From Nitrospira sp. (GTDB taxonomy: Bacteria; Nitrospirota; Nitrospiria; Nitrospirales; Nitrospiraceae): a DNA stretch of 41,677 nucleotides. Positions 26,130-33,615 of the stretch are shown here, in pieces. A program made the position numbers and the translations under genes. Location of the stretch: the NCBI GenBank assembly GCA_019636835.1, contig JAHBWU010000029.1:1-41677 (forward strand), written 5' to 3'. Numbering within the stretch: position 1 is the stretch's first letter; every line of letters starts with the position of its first letter. The notes under the pieces are model-generated. The model was not told the DNA's origin, made no database searches, and was given only the letters and a program-made list of their open reading frames with translations.

Positions 26130-27080
26130 CTACAGCTTCAACGTAAACCAGGTCGAAAGCGATTTCATGCCGTTCCGCTCGATGTTGGCACCGTCCCATA
26201 CTGCAAACGCGATCGGCACCGACATTCCTGCCTTGAACTGGACATCGTTCGCATCGCCGTTTTCCAAGGTCCGTTTCACGACGACCCGCCATGTCGGACC
26301 GGTATATCCTCCACCTTTTATGGACCCCGACGGCTCCCAGACTCCATTTCCGATGACATCCTGGTGAGCTTGCGTCGTGAGGGTGCTGAAGCCGTTCGCG
26401 CTCAAATCTTCAACGGAACTCACCCGAAGTGTCGGATCAGACATAATGTTCCCGGACCAGATACCGGAGTTGAACGGTCCCAGACTCCGGCCGATACGGT
26501 CTGGATAGGTGACACCCCCCGCCGGCTCTTCAAAATAGTAATCCCAGAAAATGCCGGGATACTGATCATCGACATCCCAGATCCCCGCGCTGTCCTTGCC
26601 GAGGTCCTTCTGCCATTCGGCATTCCACCGCCAGATGTTGGTCGTCCCGCCGGACTGGCCCATACACTGGAACGGGGGAGCCCCGGCCGTATTCACCGGA
26701 AACATCACCGCAACCTGGTCCCTGAAGTCTTGCGGGCCGATCGTTGTGTCATTCTTCGTTTGATCAACCCACTCCAGCCGCAACCCAACCTCTTTACCGT
26801 TGGTCATCGCCTTGACGAATACCGACTTCACCGAGATATTCGGGTGCATCGGGGTCGTGATGAGCTGACCACTCAACGGAACGATAACGCCAGGAACACT
26901 TTCCCACATGGGGTTGGCGCCATCCATTGGAATTGAGCCCTTCACCGCCTTAGCCGGTATCGTCACCGGTTGACTGACGGCCAGTGGTACTCGCCCCAAC
27001 GTCAGCATCAAGCCGACAGTGAGGGCTGAGAGAAGAATGGCAAACACCAATTTCTTGTTGGTCGTCTGCGCTATCCTCAT
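26130..27080 (-). CDS. nxrC: NxrC-like/ethylbenzene-dehydrogenase gamma-type haem b protein 1
   Basis: 316-residue exported haem b subunit of the type II DMSO-reductase gamma family, closest in character to the proposed nitrite oxidoreductase gamma subunit of Nitrospira. The signal peptide ends near AVS-QP (residue 36). Family landmarks are VPGVIVPLSGQLITTP, VGLRLEWVDQTKND, M140 in FQCMGQ, NIWRWNAEWQKD, and K306 in NGMKSLSTWF. The Met/Lys pair corresponds to the haem ligands of EbdC. A 35-45 residue insertion (about 160-210, DVDDQYPGIFWDYYFEE) is absent from paralogue 2. GGGAG lies seven bases before the ATG. The TorD-like chaperone gene is 66 bases upstream. Symbol nxrC is by similarity; catalytic nxrA and nxrB are not in the window. 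Confidence 0.85.
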   Translation of the reverse strand: MRIAQTTNKKLVFAILLSALTVGLMLTLGRVPLAVSQPVTIPAKAVKGSIPMDGANPMWESVPGVIVPLSGQLITTPMHPNISVKSVFVKAMTNGKEVGLRLEWVDQTKNDTTIGPQDFRDQVAVMFPVNTAGAPPFQCMGQSGGTTNIWRWNAEWQKDLGKDSAGIWDVDDQYPGIFWDYYFEEPAGGVTYPDRIGRSLGPFNSGIWSGNIMSDPTLRVSSVEDLSANGFSTLTTQAHQDVIGNGVWEPSGSIKGGGYTGPTWRVVVKRTLENGDANDVQFKAGMSVPIAFAVWDGANIERNGMKSLSTWFTLKL

Positions 27081-27146
27081 AGTGCTACTCCCTTCTCTGA
27101 GTTATTGTAAAGACTGCGTTTGTGCTGGAACCGTTACCAAACCAAC

Positions 27147-28118
27147 TCACGCCGTTCCGGAAGGTCGTCCTTCTTCATTCTCCTTGTCTTTCTCTTTCAC
27201 ATCCAGAAACGACTGCGCGCCGACCTCGTTCAACAACATGGTCAATTCATTCCCCTGATCTTGTGCGCCGCACTCATAGGTCTGGCCTTCAGGGGAGCTG
27301 AAGGTCGCCGGACGATAGTCTGTTTCCGTGTAGGGTTGAGGAGCCACACCCAAGAAAGCCGTCTCAAAATCCATCCAATCAGCGGTCATATCGGCCACTA
27401 GTTTAAAGAGGCCGGAGTCCGCTTTCTTGGTCAGCATGCGGCAGAACAGCGGTACCCATCGGCCGATATGATTCTTGACGAACTTCTTCTGTGCGTCGAC
27501 CACGATCTGCGTCTTCTCCGGCCCATCGTGGCAGAGCGAGTAGGATTCCTTGTAAGCGAGAAAGTGCATGAATTCGAATTCAACGCTGAGGTGATCAAGG
27601 CGCTCGTGAATATCTTTCGACAATTCGACTCCAAAGGCTTTGTAGAAGCCGGAGATATCACCCATCACATGGGATTGCGCAAACACGTGGTCATTCCCGA
27701 AAAGAGTTTCATAGGGAGGGCAATCGAGCGTAATCACGTTACTGAACACGCGGCGATGTTCGGATTGAAGATCGCTGAGCTGCCAGTTGACACATTCAGA
27801 GGCGATCAAACTCTCCACCAGGACCAACTGTTTCCTGAGCGAACTCAGCTTGGCCTTGGCCCGGTCGCTCCCATCGGTTCCTAGGGCGACTTCCAATGCA
27901 TCGAGAGCAGCTCGGCCATCCTCCACAAATTCGCCGCATCGGAGATAATCGAGAAATTCCTCGTCCTCGGGGTATAGAAGGCTCCAGGAGATCAGCAAAT
28001 AGATCTTGCTGCGGTTCAGCGCGCGTTCGACGGCGGGAGAGTCTTTGATAGTCGAAGGACCCGGCAGTGTGGCGGTTGCAGATGCAGATACGCCTTGCAT
28101 CGGCTGTTGACTCGTCAT
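27147..28118 (-). CDS. TorD/NarJ-family molybdoenzyme chaperone
   Basis: 323-residue all-helical cytoplasmic protein of the TorD/DmsD/NarJ family, which binds molybdoenzyme precursors, aids molybdopterin-cofactor insertion and prevents premature export. Diagnostic features are the family's acidic, aromatic central helices: DCPPYETLFGNDHVFAQSHVMGDISGFYKAFGVE and ERLDHLSVEFEFMHFLAYKE. The C-terminal tail is rich in charge. The gene lies between the ferredoxin and NxrC-like 1 genes. Its target is inferred to be the molybdenum subunit of an NXR-like enzyme encoded elsewhere. Confidence 0.85.
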   Translation of the reverse strand: MTSQQPMQGVSASATATLPGPSTIKDSPAVERALNRSKIYLLISWSLLYPEDEEFLDYLRCGEFVEDGRAALDALEVALGTDGSDRAKAKLSSLRKQLVLVESLIASECVNWQLSDLQSEHRRVFSNVITLDCPPYETLFGNDHVFAQSHVMGDISGFYKAFGVELSKDIHERLDHLSVEFEFMHFLAYKESYSLCHDGPEKTQIVVDAQKKFVKNHIGRWVPLFCRMLTKKADSGLFKLVADMTADWMDFETAFLGVAPQPYTETDYRPATFSSPEGQTYECGAQDQGNELTMLLNEVGAQSFLDVKEKDKENEEGRPSGTA

Positions 28119-28285
28119 AGAGATCGCCTCCTGACTATCTCGTTCATCCCGCCACCGTAGCCCCCAAGGCAGGATGGCAGGACCTCGTTATGTATATGAA
28201 AAGGGCGGTACGAAGTCAAGGGTGAATTGGTTCGATGTTGTGAATTGAGATTTTCTACTGAACGATCTCCCCGGAGTTGACGTCA

Positions 28286-28888
28286 TCATGAATCGATCCT
28301 TGCCAGATGCCTTGCCGGTACCACACGGATTGCCACATGGTCGTTGACGGTTTTACAGACCATCTCACACATTCCACATCCGACACAGGCGTCCTTCATC
28401 ACGGATAGATGCAACGACGCAACATCCATCACAAGGGCTTCTGTCGGACATTTCGATACACAGGCATGGCAGCCTTGGCCTGCCGTGCAGAGGCGATGCG
28501 AAAGTATCGCGATTCCCATTCTGACTTGGGTAATCCGCTCGACCGGGAGGAGCGCTTCCGTCCCACATGCTGCGATGCAGGGGAGGTCTTCGCACAGGAG
28601 ACAGGGTGATTGATCGGCAAAAAGAACCGGGGTGCCGTCCTGCGGATGTGCGACGATCGCGCCGGGTGGACAGGCCGTGACACAATCATTGCACTTTGTA
28701 CACCGTTCAAGGAACAGCGGTTCCTCCACCGCACCAGGGGGGCGCAGCCAGTCACTACGAGTCGGCGGCGGAGGCGGTTCCACTGGAAGACCATCAGAGT
28801 GTTTGACGAATTCCTGCGCGGCTCTGACGGTAGAAATAACGGAATCTTTCAGGAAATCTCGCCGGCCGTATGAAGGGTTGGTCGCCAT
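28286..28888 (-). CDS. Tat-exported 4x[4Fe-4S] ferredoxin, NapG/NapF type
   Basis: 200-residue iron-sulfur protein. A twin-arginine motif near the N-terminus (YGRRDFLKDS) suggests Tat export, although the hydrophobic part after it is weak. Four cysteine clusters follow: CTKCNDCVTACPP, CLLCEDLPCIAAC, CTAGQGCHACVSKCP, and CVGCGMCEMVC. This is the NapG/NapF/MauM layout of polyferredoxins passing electrons to periplasmic oxidoreductases. Start 28888 is chosen because AAGGA lies five bases upstream; the frame reaches 28912. It lies between the frameshifted metalloprotein gene and the TorD-like gene, all on the minus strand. Confidence 0.88.
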   Translation of the reverse strand: MATNPSYGRRDFLKDSVISTVRAAQEFVKHSDGLPVEPPPPPTRSDWLRPPGAVEEPLFLERCTKCNDCVTACPPGAIVAHPQDGTPVLFADQSPCLLCEDLPCIAACGTEALLPVERITQVRMGIAILSHRLCTAGQGCHACVSKCPTEALVMDVASLHLSVMKDACVGCGMCEMVCKTVNDHVAIRVVPARHLARIDS

Positions 28889-28979
28889 GGATTTCCTTCG
28901 GAGGAGGGGCAAAAAGGTCGCTCAGCAAGGCCGCAGGTGAAGCAAGAACCGCAGGCGTACCTTTTCTCACCCTCCTCAT

Positions 28980-29977
28980 CTACGTGACGCCGTCGGCGCG
29001 CAGCTTATACACCTCAACACAGCGATCACAGGCTCCGAATTCTACGTCCCAGCCTGGGTGATTCTCACGGATGAAGTCGAGCACGTACGACTCCAATTTC
29101 GTCCCCATGTCCTCGACCCACGAATAGGTGGGGAACCGGCACAGCGGGCAGGGAAACCCGGCATGAGCATGATCCTATTCTCAAGCTCGGGACCTCGCCA
29201 CCTTCCCACATCCACGGCTCGATCCATCACACGGAGTATGTCGCCGGCCATCTCAATCAGCTCTGAATGAGTGAAGTATGCGGTCTGCCAGAGTCCCTCA
29301 AACACCGACTTCAATTGAGGAGGAGGAATCTTCCGGTACCACGACCGGAATTCCTTGAATCGGTCCTCCTTGCTCAGCATCGGCTCCTTGCCTGCCGTAA
29401 CGAGTCGACTATCCACACTCAAACTCCAGAGCACGCGATAGCGCTGCAAAATCAATGATTCTTCGCCGGGATTCTGTCCCAGCTTGGTGTCAGGATCGTA
29501 GCCGAACAGCGGGTCGATCATGTCCGAGATGTGCATCAATTCATGTCGGCAATAGCGGGTCAATGCGGGGTCATAAAAGCGGCGGGGAATCAGCTTGATC
29601 CCAACGCCCTTCATCCCCTTCTCCTCAAACTCTTGAGCCAAGCCTTTCTCGACAGACCCCCATTTCCGGAGGATATCGACGCCTTCCTGGTCTTCCTTCA
29701 GCACGCCTTTGACCAGGACAATTCCCACCTTCTCCTTCAACAGCGGATACTCGTTGAATGAGTCGCGGACGATATCCGAAAACCCCCAAATACCGAAGAG
29801 ATATTGATAGAGTTTCTTGAACTCCGACTCCCGGTCTTCGAGGATGAATTTCTCGTAAATGGGGTCGGCATGCTCGTGGAATTCCTTGTAGTACGTAGGA
29901 TCGCCTTCCCGTTCCGTCTTCTCAACGAACGAGTCGATCACTTCCTGAAGCAAAGCCGGTTGGAATCTGATTTCCAT
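28980..29977 (-). CDS. HExxH-motif, double-CxxC protein (frameshifted)
   Basis: Unknown family; the intact product would be 332 residues. An HExxH zinc-metallopeptidase-like motif lies at H145-E-L-M-H149 (RYCRHELMHISDMID). Reading straight on from ATG 29977 ends at 29042 with an odd tail (ARCAGSPPIRGS). If one base is added to the GGG run at 29157-29159 (minus strand), the frame continues as MPGFPCPLCRFPTYSWVEDM and ends at TAG 28980. That restores two CxxC pairs (about C277/C280 and C317/C320), a zinc ribbon. The restored tail is clearly coding. It is the first gene of the minus-strand cluster, 91 bases before the ferredoxin. A sequencing error in a homopolymer and a real mutation cannot be separated here. 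Confidence 0.75.
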
Positions 29978-30165
29978 GAAAAAACCCTCAGCAGCTTGCG
30001 GGGACCACCTTGAGATATCCTATACGACAACCCATCGACGACATGGTGATGGGGCCAGCTTGACTTGGCCGCGAGGCATCTCTTACGATCCGAACGGCCG
30101 ACGAAATTATACTGGCCGGGTTGTTGTCCAATCAAGGACCAGGCGGCCGAAAAAAGCAAACCATC

Positions 30166-31260
30166 ATGGTGGAACCCACAATGAACCCTTCGCTCGCGAA
30201 CGTCGCTTCTGAGACGGCAGCTGCATCGGCACATCCCGTCGATTTTTTAGAACACTGGACCACCGACTGCCGAGAAGTGAAAACGTTTCGTGGCCATTCA
30301 CATGGAGTCTGGGCAGTCGCCTTCTCACCCGATGGATCAACGCTCGCCAGCGGCGGCGCCGAACGCCTCGTGCGCATGTGGGACATCGAAACCGGTCGGT
30401 TGCTGCGTTCCTTGCGCGGCCACACCAATGATATTCGCGCCATCGTGTTCACCCCGGACGGACAGACCCTCGCCACCGGTAGCGAAGACCGCACGATCCG
30501 GTTATGGAACGGCAAGACCGGCGAGCCGATGAAACTCTTGTTCACACGTTACGATCATAACGTCTGCAGCCTTTCGCTCTCGCCGGACGGCCTCATGCTC
30601 GCACGCGGCAGCCATAACAAAGACATCAAGATTTGGGAGGTGACCACGGGCACTGACCTGATGACGTTGCTCGGGAAGGATGAGTACGACCATCACTGGT
30701 CGGTCTGTGTGGCCTTCTCCCCGGACGGAATTCATCTTGCCAGCGGGACCGACATTGGGAAGATCAAAGTCTGGGAGGTACTCCCGAGCGGCGAAGAGAA
30801 GGTGCTGCACGAAGGTCATTGGCAGCAGTCTCAGGAGGATAACACGGAGACCCGCGGCTACTATATCGAGGATGACGGCAGGTTCCAAAAACCGATGGAT
30901 TACTGGATCGGGGCCATGACCTTCACCCCGGACGCCAAACTGTTGATTACCGGCAGCCGAGATGCCACCATCAAGCTCTTCGAGATGCCGAACGCCATCG
31001 AGGGAAAAACCCTCACCGGCCACAAGGACTGGGTCCGCAGTCTCGCTGTTTCCCCTGATGGGAAAGTGTTGGTCAGTGGAAGCGACGATCAGACGATCAA
31101 ATTTTGGGATCTTTCTACAGGCCGCAACTTCCGTACCTTGAAAGGCCACAGTGGTGGAGTACGAAGTCTGGCTTTTTCCCCCGACGGCAAACGCCTCGCC
31201 AGCGCCTCCTGGGATCGGACCGTCAAACTATGGGAAGGGGGAAAGAAGGCGGAAGAGTAA
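30166..31260 (+). CDS. WD40-repeat protein, seven-bladed propeller
   Basis: 364 residues that are almost all WD40 repeats. Seven blades can be counted, such as GHSHGVWAVAFSPDGSTLAS, GHTNDIRAIVFTPDGQTLAT and GHKDWVRSLAVSPDGKVLVS, each ending in a W/F-D/E strand (RMWDIETG, IKFWDLSTG). Seven is the number for a closed propeller. Start ATG 30166 or ATG 30181 are both possible; the frame itself begins earlier at a TTG. It is transcribed away from the frameshifted gene and there is no signal peptide, so it is probably cytoplasmic. A decayed copy of its last blade is present at 33393-33544. Confidence 0.88.
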   Translation: MVEPTMNPSLANVASETAAASAHPVDFLEHWTTDCREVKTFRGHSHGVWAVAFSPDGSTLASGGAERLVRMWDIETGRLLRSLRGHTNDIRAIVFTPDGQTLATGSEDRTIRLWNGKTGEPMKLLFTRYDHNVCSLSLSPDGLMLARGSHNKDIKIWEVTTGTDLMTLLGKDEYDHHWSVCVAFSPDGIHLASGTDIGKIKVWEVLPSGEEKVLHEGHWQQSQEDNTETRGYYIEDDGRFQKPMDYWIGAMTFTPDAKLLITGSRDATIKLFEMPNAIEGKTLTGHKDWVRSLAVSPDGKVLVSGSDDQTIKFWDLSTGRNFRTLKGHSGGVRSLAFSPDGKRLASASWDRTVKLWEGGKKAEE

Positions 31261-31319
31261 CCTCGCACAGCTCTACCGCAGGCGGCAAAACAACTGTCCG
31301 GATTCATTTCCCCCAATCC

Positions 31320-31640
31320 TTAGAGATCATGCGAGACATGCGGACGGCAGAATTTGGCGGATCGCCTGGCGAATCGTTCTTGATACTCCAGGGTCAATGA
31401 TCGATCATCGATCTGACCCCGTTCATATTGGCGCTGAAGTTCGTGGTCTCGTTTATCAAGATCACCAAATTGCTTGGACCGAAGCAAGTTCGTGACGGCC
31501 ACACGCTCCTCTTCAGGTAATTCGAGGATCCACCCTCGCTGTGTTACCTTGACCGAAGTGTCTACGCTCGTGCAGGCAACAAGCAGGCTGAAGAGAAGTG
31601 TCCAACTAGGAATGTTCCTGACGATTGACCGGATAGCCAT
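31320..31640 (-). CDS. Small lipoprotein (106 aa)
   Basis: Start ATG 31640 follows GGAG (in TTGGAGTGT) by a few bases; the frame opens earlier at a TTG. Residues about 10-23 form a signal with lipobox LLVAC (WTLLFSLLVAC), so the mature protein should be lipid-anchored. The mature part is short, helical and charged (LPEEERVAVTNLLRSKQFGDLDKRDHELQRQYERGQ). No family is known to me. It is on the opposite strand from the WD40 gene with which it converges. Confidence 0.65.
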   Translation of the reverse strand: MAIRSIVRNIPSWTLLFSLLVACTSVDTSVKVTQRGWILELPEEERVAVTNLLRSKQFGDLDKRDHELQRQYERGQIDDRSLTLEYQERFARRSAKFCRPHVSHDL

Positions 31641-31831
31641 ACACTCCAAGCTATCACGGCATCTCTAGGTCGCAAATGAATTTGGGCTTTCGATTGAGGA
31701 ACGATTCAGATCTACTGCCGACGGGATTCTCGAACAGCAGGGCTCTACGTTCGAGTGTATTTACCACACAGAGGATCTAGATACACAAAGGAATCGGCGC
31801 GGGGCTAATGGCAGCAACTCTGGGAGAGGTA

Positions 31832-32149
31832 TCATGCGGAGACAGCTTCCCTTGATTGCTCAATATGCTTTCTGACCTTCACCGGCAGTGCCTGTTCGGC
31901 AAGCCGTAGCTCATAGGTCTTCTGCAGATTCATCCAGAACTCAGCGCTGGTATCGAAAAACGTGGCCAGACGTACTGCAGTATCTCCCGTCACACCACGC
32001 TGTCCTTTGATAATGGCAGTGATGCGATTAGCCGGCACTTCGAGGGCTTTGGCGAGTGAATTGGCATTGATAGGCGGATCGCACGGCTTCATGAACTCTT
32101 CCAGCAAGATTTCGCCTGGATGAATCGGTCGCATACCGTTCTTAGTCAT
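31832..32149 (-). CDS. higA: HigA-type antitoxin
   Basis: 105-residue XRE-family helix-turn-helix antitoxin. The signature MRPIHPGEILLEEFM at the N-terminus and ANSLAKALEVPANRITAIIKGQRGVTGDTAVRLATFF as the HTH are typical of HigA/VapI. The start at 32149 has GAGGGAG six bases upstream. It follows the toxin gene by 11 bases, the reversed toxin-first order normal for higBA. It would repress its own operon by binding upstream repeats. Confidence 0.92.
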   Translation of the reverse strand: MTKNGMRPIHPGEILLEEFMKPCDPPINANSLAKALEVPANRITAIIKGQRGVTGDTAVRLATFFDTSAEFWMNLQKTYELRLAEQALPVKVRKHIEQSREAVSA

Positions 32150-32160
32150 GGTGGGCTCCC

Positions 32161-32439
32161 TCAATGATAATCGGTGATTTCAACCTCGTGGGGGCCATCA
32201 GCCATCCACACAAAACAAATTCGCCACTGATCATTAATTCGGATGCTGTGTTGTCCAATCCGATCCCCCTTCAACTTTTCAAGTCGATTTCCCGCCGGTG
32301 AGAGGAGATCTTTCAGATCGGCCGCGTTGTCGAGCATCGTAAGTTTTCTCTCGGCCACCTTTCTGAAACTGGAAAACTCCTTCACGATCTTGCCGGCGAA
32401 GAGCTGTTCCGTCGCCTTGTCACGAAACCCACGAATCAC
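32161..32439 (-). CDS. higB: HigB/RelE-type mRNA-cleaving toxin
   Basis: 92-residue RelE-superfamily toxin expected to cut ribosome-bound mRNA. The GTG at 32439 (VIRGFRDKATEQLF) matches the usual HigB N-terminus better than the TTG at 32448. Conserved pieces are LEKLKGDRIGQHSIRINDQWRICFVW and HEVEITDYH at the end. The gene directly precedes higA. Product size and pairing make the assignment secure, though toxicity in this host is not shown. Confidence 0.92.
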   Translation of the reverse strand: MIRGFRDKATEQLFAGKIVKEFSSFRKVAERKLTMLDNAADLKDLLSPAGNRLEKLKGDRIGQHSIRINDQWRICFVWMADGPHEVEITDYH

Positions 32440-32466
32440 GAGATCCAACCTATCATACTTTTACGT

Positions 32467-32502
32467 TTTACGTAAATCGTATGTGCTAAAATTGTGCTAA
32501 AA
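32467..32502 (-). promoter_or_regulatory. Candidate higBA operator
   Basis: Upstream of higB is a palindrome TTTACGTAAA at 32467-32476. It is followed by a direct repeat of TGTGCTAAAA at 32482-32491 and 32493-32502, an 11-base period (one helical turn). This arrangement fits autorepression by HigA. No convincing -35/-10 pair could be fixed around it. Confidence 0.4.
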
Positions 32503-32621
32503 GTCGTCAAAAATATTGAAACTGATGGAAGCCATTACAACAGATAGAATGCTATAAGTCATTGATTCATTTATAAAAGCGAGAAACCAAACGAAAGATC
32601 AGGGTTTTACGAAATTCGTCT

Positions 32622-32987
32622 TTACGGCCTCACAGCCTCAACAGCCCGAAGTGCCTCTGCTTGTTCAATCGGCTCCCACACTCCAGGGTATCGTCCTTCA
32701 ATCGAGTAAGGATTCAATTCTTCGAGTAAGCGTACGTCGAAGTCTACCAGCAGGCCTTCCGGCAATAGCGCATAGAGCTCGGTCAGATCATGAATCTTTG
32801 GGGGGTCGATTTGCCGAGAAACGAGGAGAGCTTTGAGGTATTTCTCTCCGCATTGCTGCGCATGAAAACCAACGGTATCCCATGGGATCTCCTGTGCGGC
32901 GAGATTGTTCTCGATGTTGAGCAAGTCATGTTCGGCCTTTAGAATCCAACCCCGGACAAGGTCTTCGTCCTTAGGCCGCACGGTCAT
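32622..32987 (-). CDS. HEPN-domain protein (toxin of a HEPN/MNT pair)
   Basis: 121 residues, helical, with the HEPN landmarks GWILKAEHDLLNIENNLA, FHAQQCGEKYLKALL and the conserved DPPKIHDLTELYALL. HEPN proteins paired with MNT proteins are toxins with RNase activity that the MNT partner silences by AMPylation or binding. The Rx4-6H catalytic pattern is not obvious here, so RNase activity is inferred only from the family. The ATG at 32987 lies inside the end of the MNT gene (17-base overlap). Confidence 0.85.
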   Translation of the reverse strand: MTVRPKDEDLVRGWILKAEHDLLNIENNLAAQEIPWDTVGFHAQQCGEKYLKALLVSRQIDPPKIHDLTELYALLPEGLLVDFDVRLLEELNPYSIEGRYPGVWEPIEQAEALRAVEAVRP

Positions 32988-33315
32988 GCAGGACCTTTCC
33001 TTCTTGCCACGCTGTTCTTATCACAGTCCCTGGCGCGTCTCGGTATGCTTCGAATTCTTCAGGAGTTACGACGATGACATCCTTGGGAAGGCCCATCCCA
33101 GCCAGTAATCCATGGATCTCGACCGCTCGTCTTCGTTTAGAACCTTGTGGCTGCATGACAACAAGCAAGTCGACATCGCTATGCGGACCGGCAGTCCCGC
33201 GGGCATGTGATCCGAAGAGAATGATTCGCTCCGGATGGAATCGTTTGACAATACGCCGTACCATTTCAGCGATAGTAACTTGAACTGCGCCAATTTCCCC
33301 CCCTGGTTGCATCAT
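32971..33315 (-). CDS. MNT-type minimal nucleotidyltransferase (antitoxin)
   Basis: 114-residue nucleotidyltransferase of the pol-beta superfamily. The active site reads LFGSHARGTAGPHSDVDLLVV, the G-S-x(10)-D-x-D pattern of MntA proteins. Partner of the downstream HEPN gene, which overlaps it by 17 bases. A second in-frame ATG is at 33312. The promoter region upstream is the decayed WD40 fragment. Confidence 0.9.
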   Translation of the reverse strand: MMQPGGEIGAVQVTIAEMVRRIVKRFHPERIILFGSHARGTAGPHSDVDLLVVMQPQGSKRRRAVEIHGLLAGMGLPKDVIVVTPEEFEAYRDAPGTVIRTAWQEGKVLHDRAA

Positions 33316-33392
33316 CGTATTTTGAACTCCTGAGCGGAAGGATACTCTTTTAGGTCCCAGAAATCATCTGCGAGGAGGCTTTTCGCTTCCGG

Positions 33393-33544
33393 TGGAGGCC
33401 ACCGGGCGAAACTTCCGAACTCTCAAAGGCCATAGCGGAGGAGTCCGAGGATTAGCCTTCCCTCCGGACGGCAAACACCTCGCCAGTGCATGATGGGATC
33501 GTACCGTGAAGCTGTGGGACGGGGGAGAGAAGACGGAAGGATGA
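33393..33544 (+). pseudogene. Decayed fragment of a WD40-repeat gene
   Basis: Reads as the last blade of the intact WD40 gene: GRNFRTLKGHSGGVRGLAFP followed by PDGKHLASA, a stop (TGA at 33491-33493), then WDRTVKLWDGGEK and a final TGA. In the intact gene the aligned region (31118-31260) gives GRNFRTLKGHSGGVRSLAF. Nucleotide similarity is high over the whole stretch. The opening part of the gene is missing, so it is a 3' remnant. It lies between the MNT gene and the unknown 335-aa gene. Confidence 0.8.
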
Positions 33545-33615
33545 ACGATTAACGGATTCTCAACCCCAGTAGCACCTCTATTGGATGACGACGAACCCCG
33601 CGCGGCCTCTTCTCA

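Noticed and set aside
25968..26936. 322-codon plus-strand ORF
   Set aside because: It overlaps the NxrC-like 1 gene on the other strand and has no protein-like motifs.
31669..31875. 68 codons open on the plus strand (ANEFGLSIEERFRST) between the lipoprotein and higA
   Set aside because: It reads somewhat like a protein fragment but has no start codon before a stop and overlaps higA; too weak to call a pseudogene.
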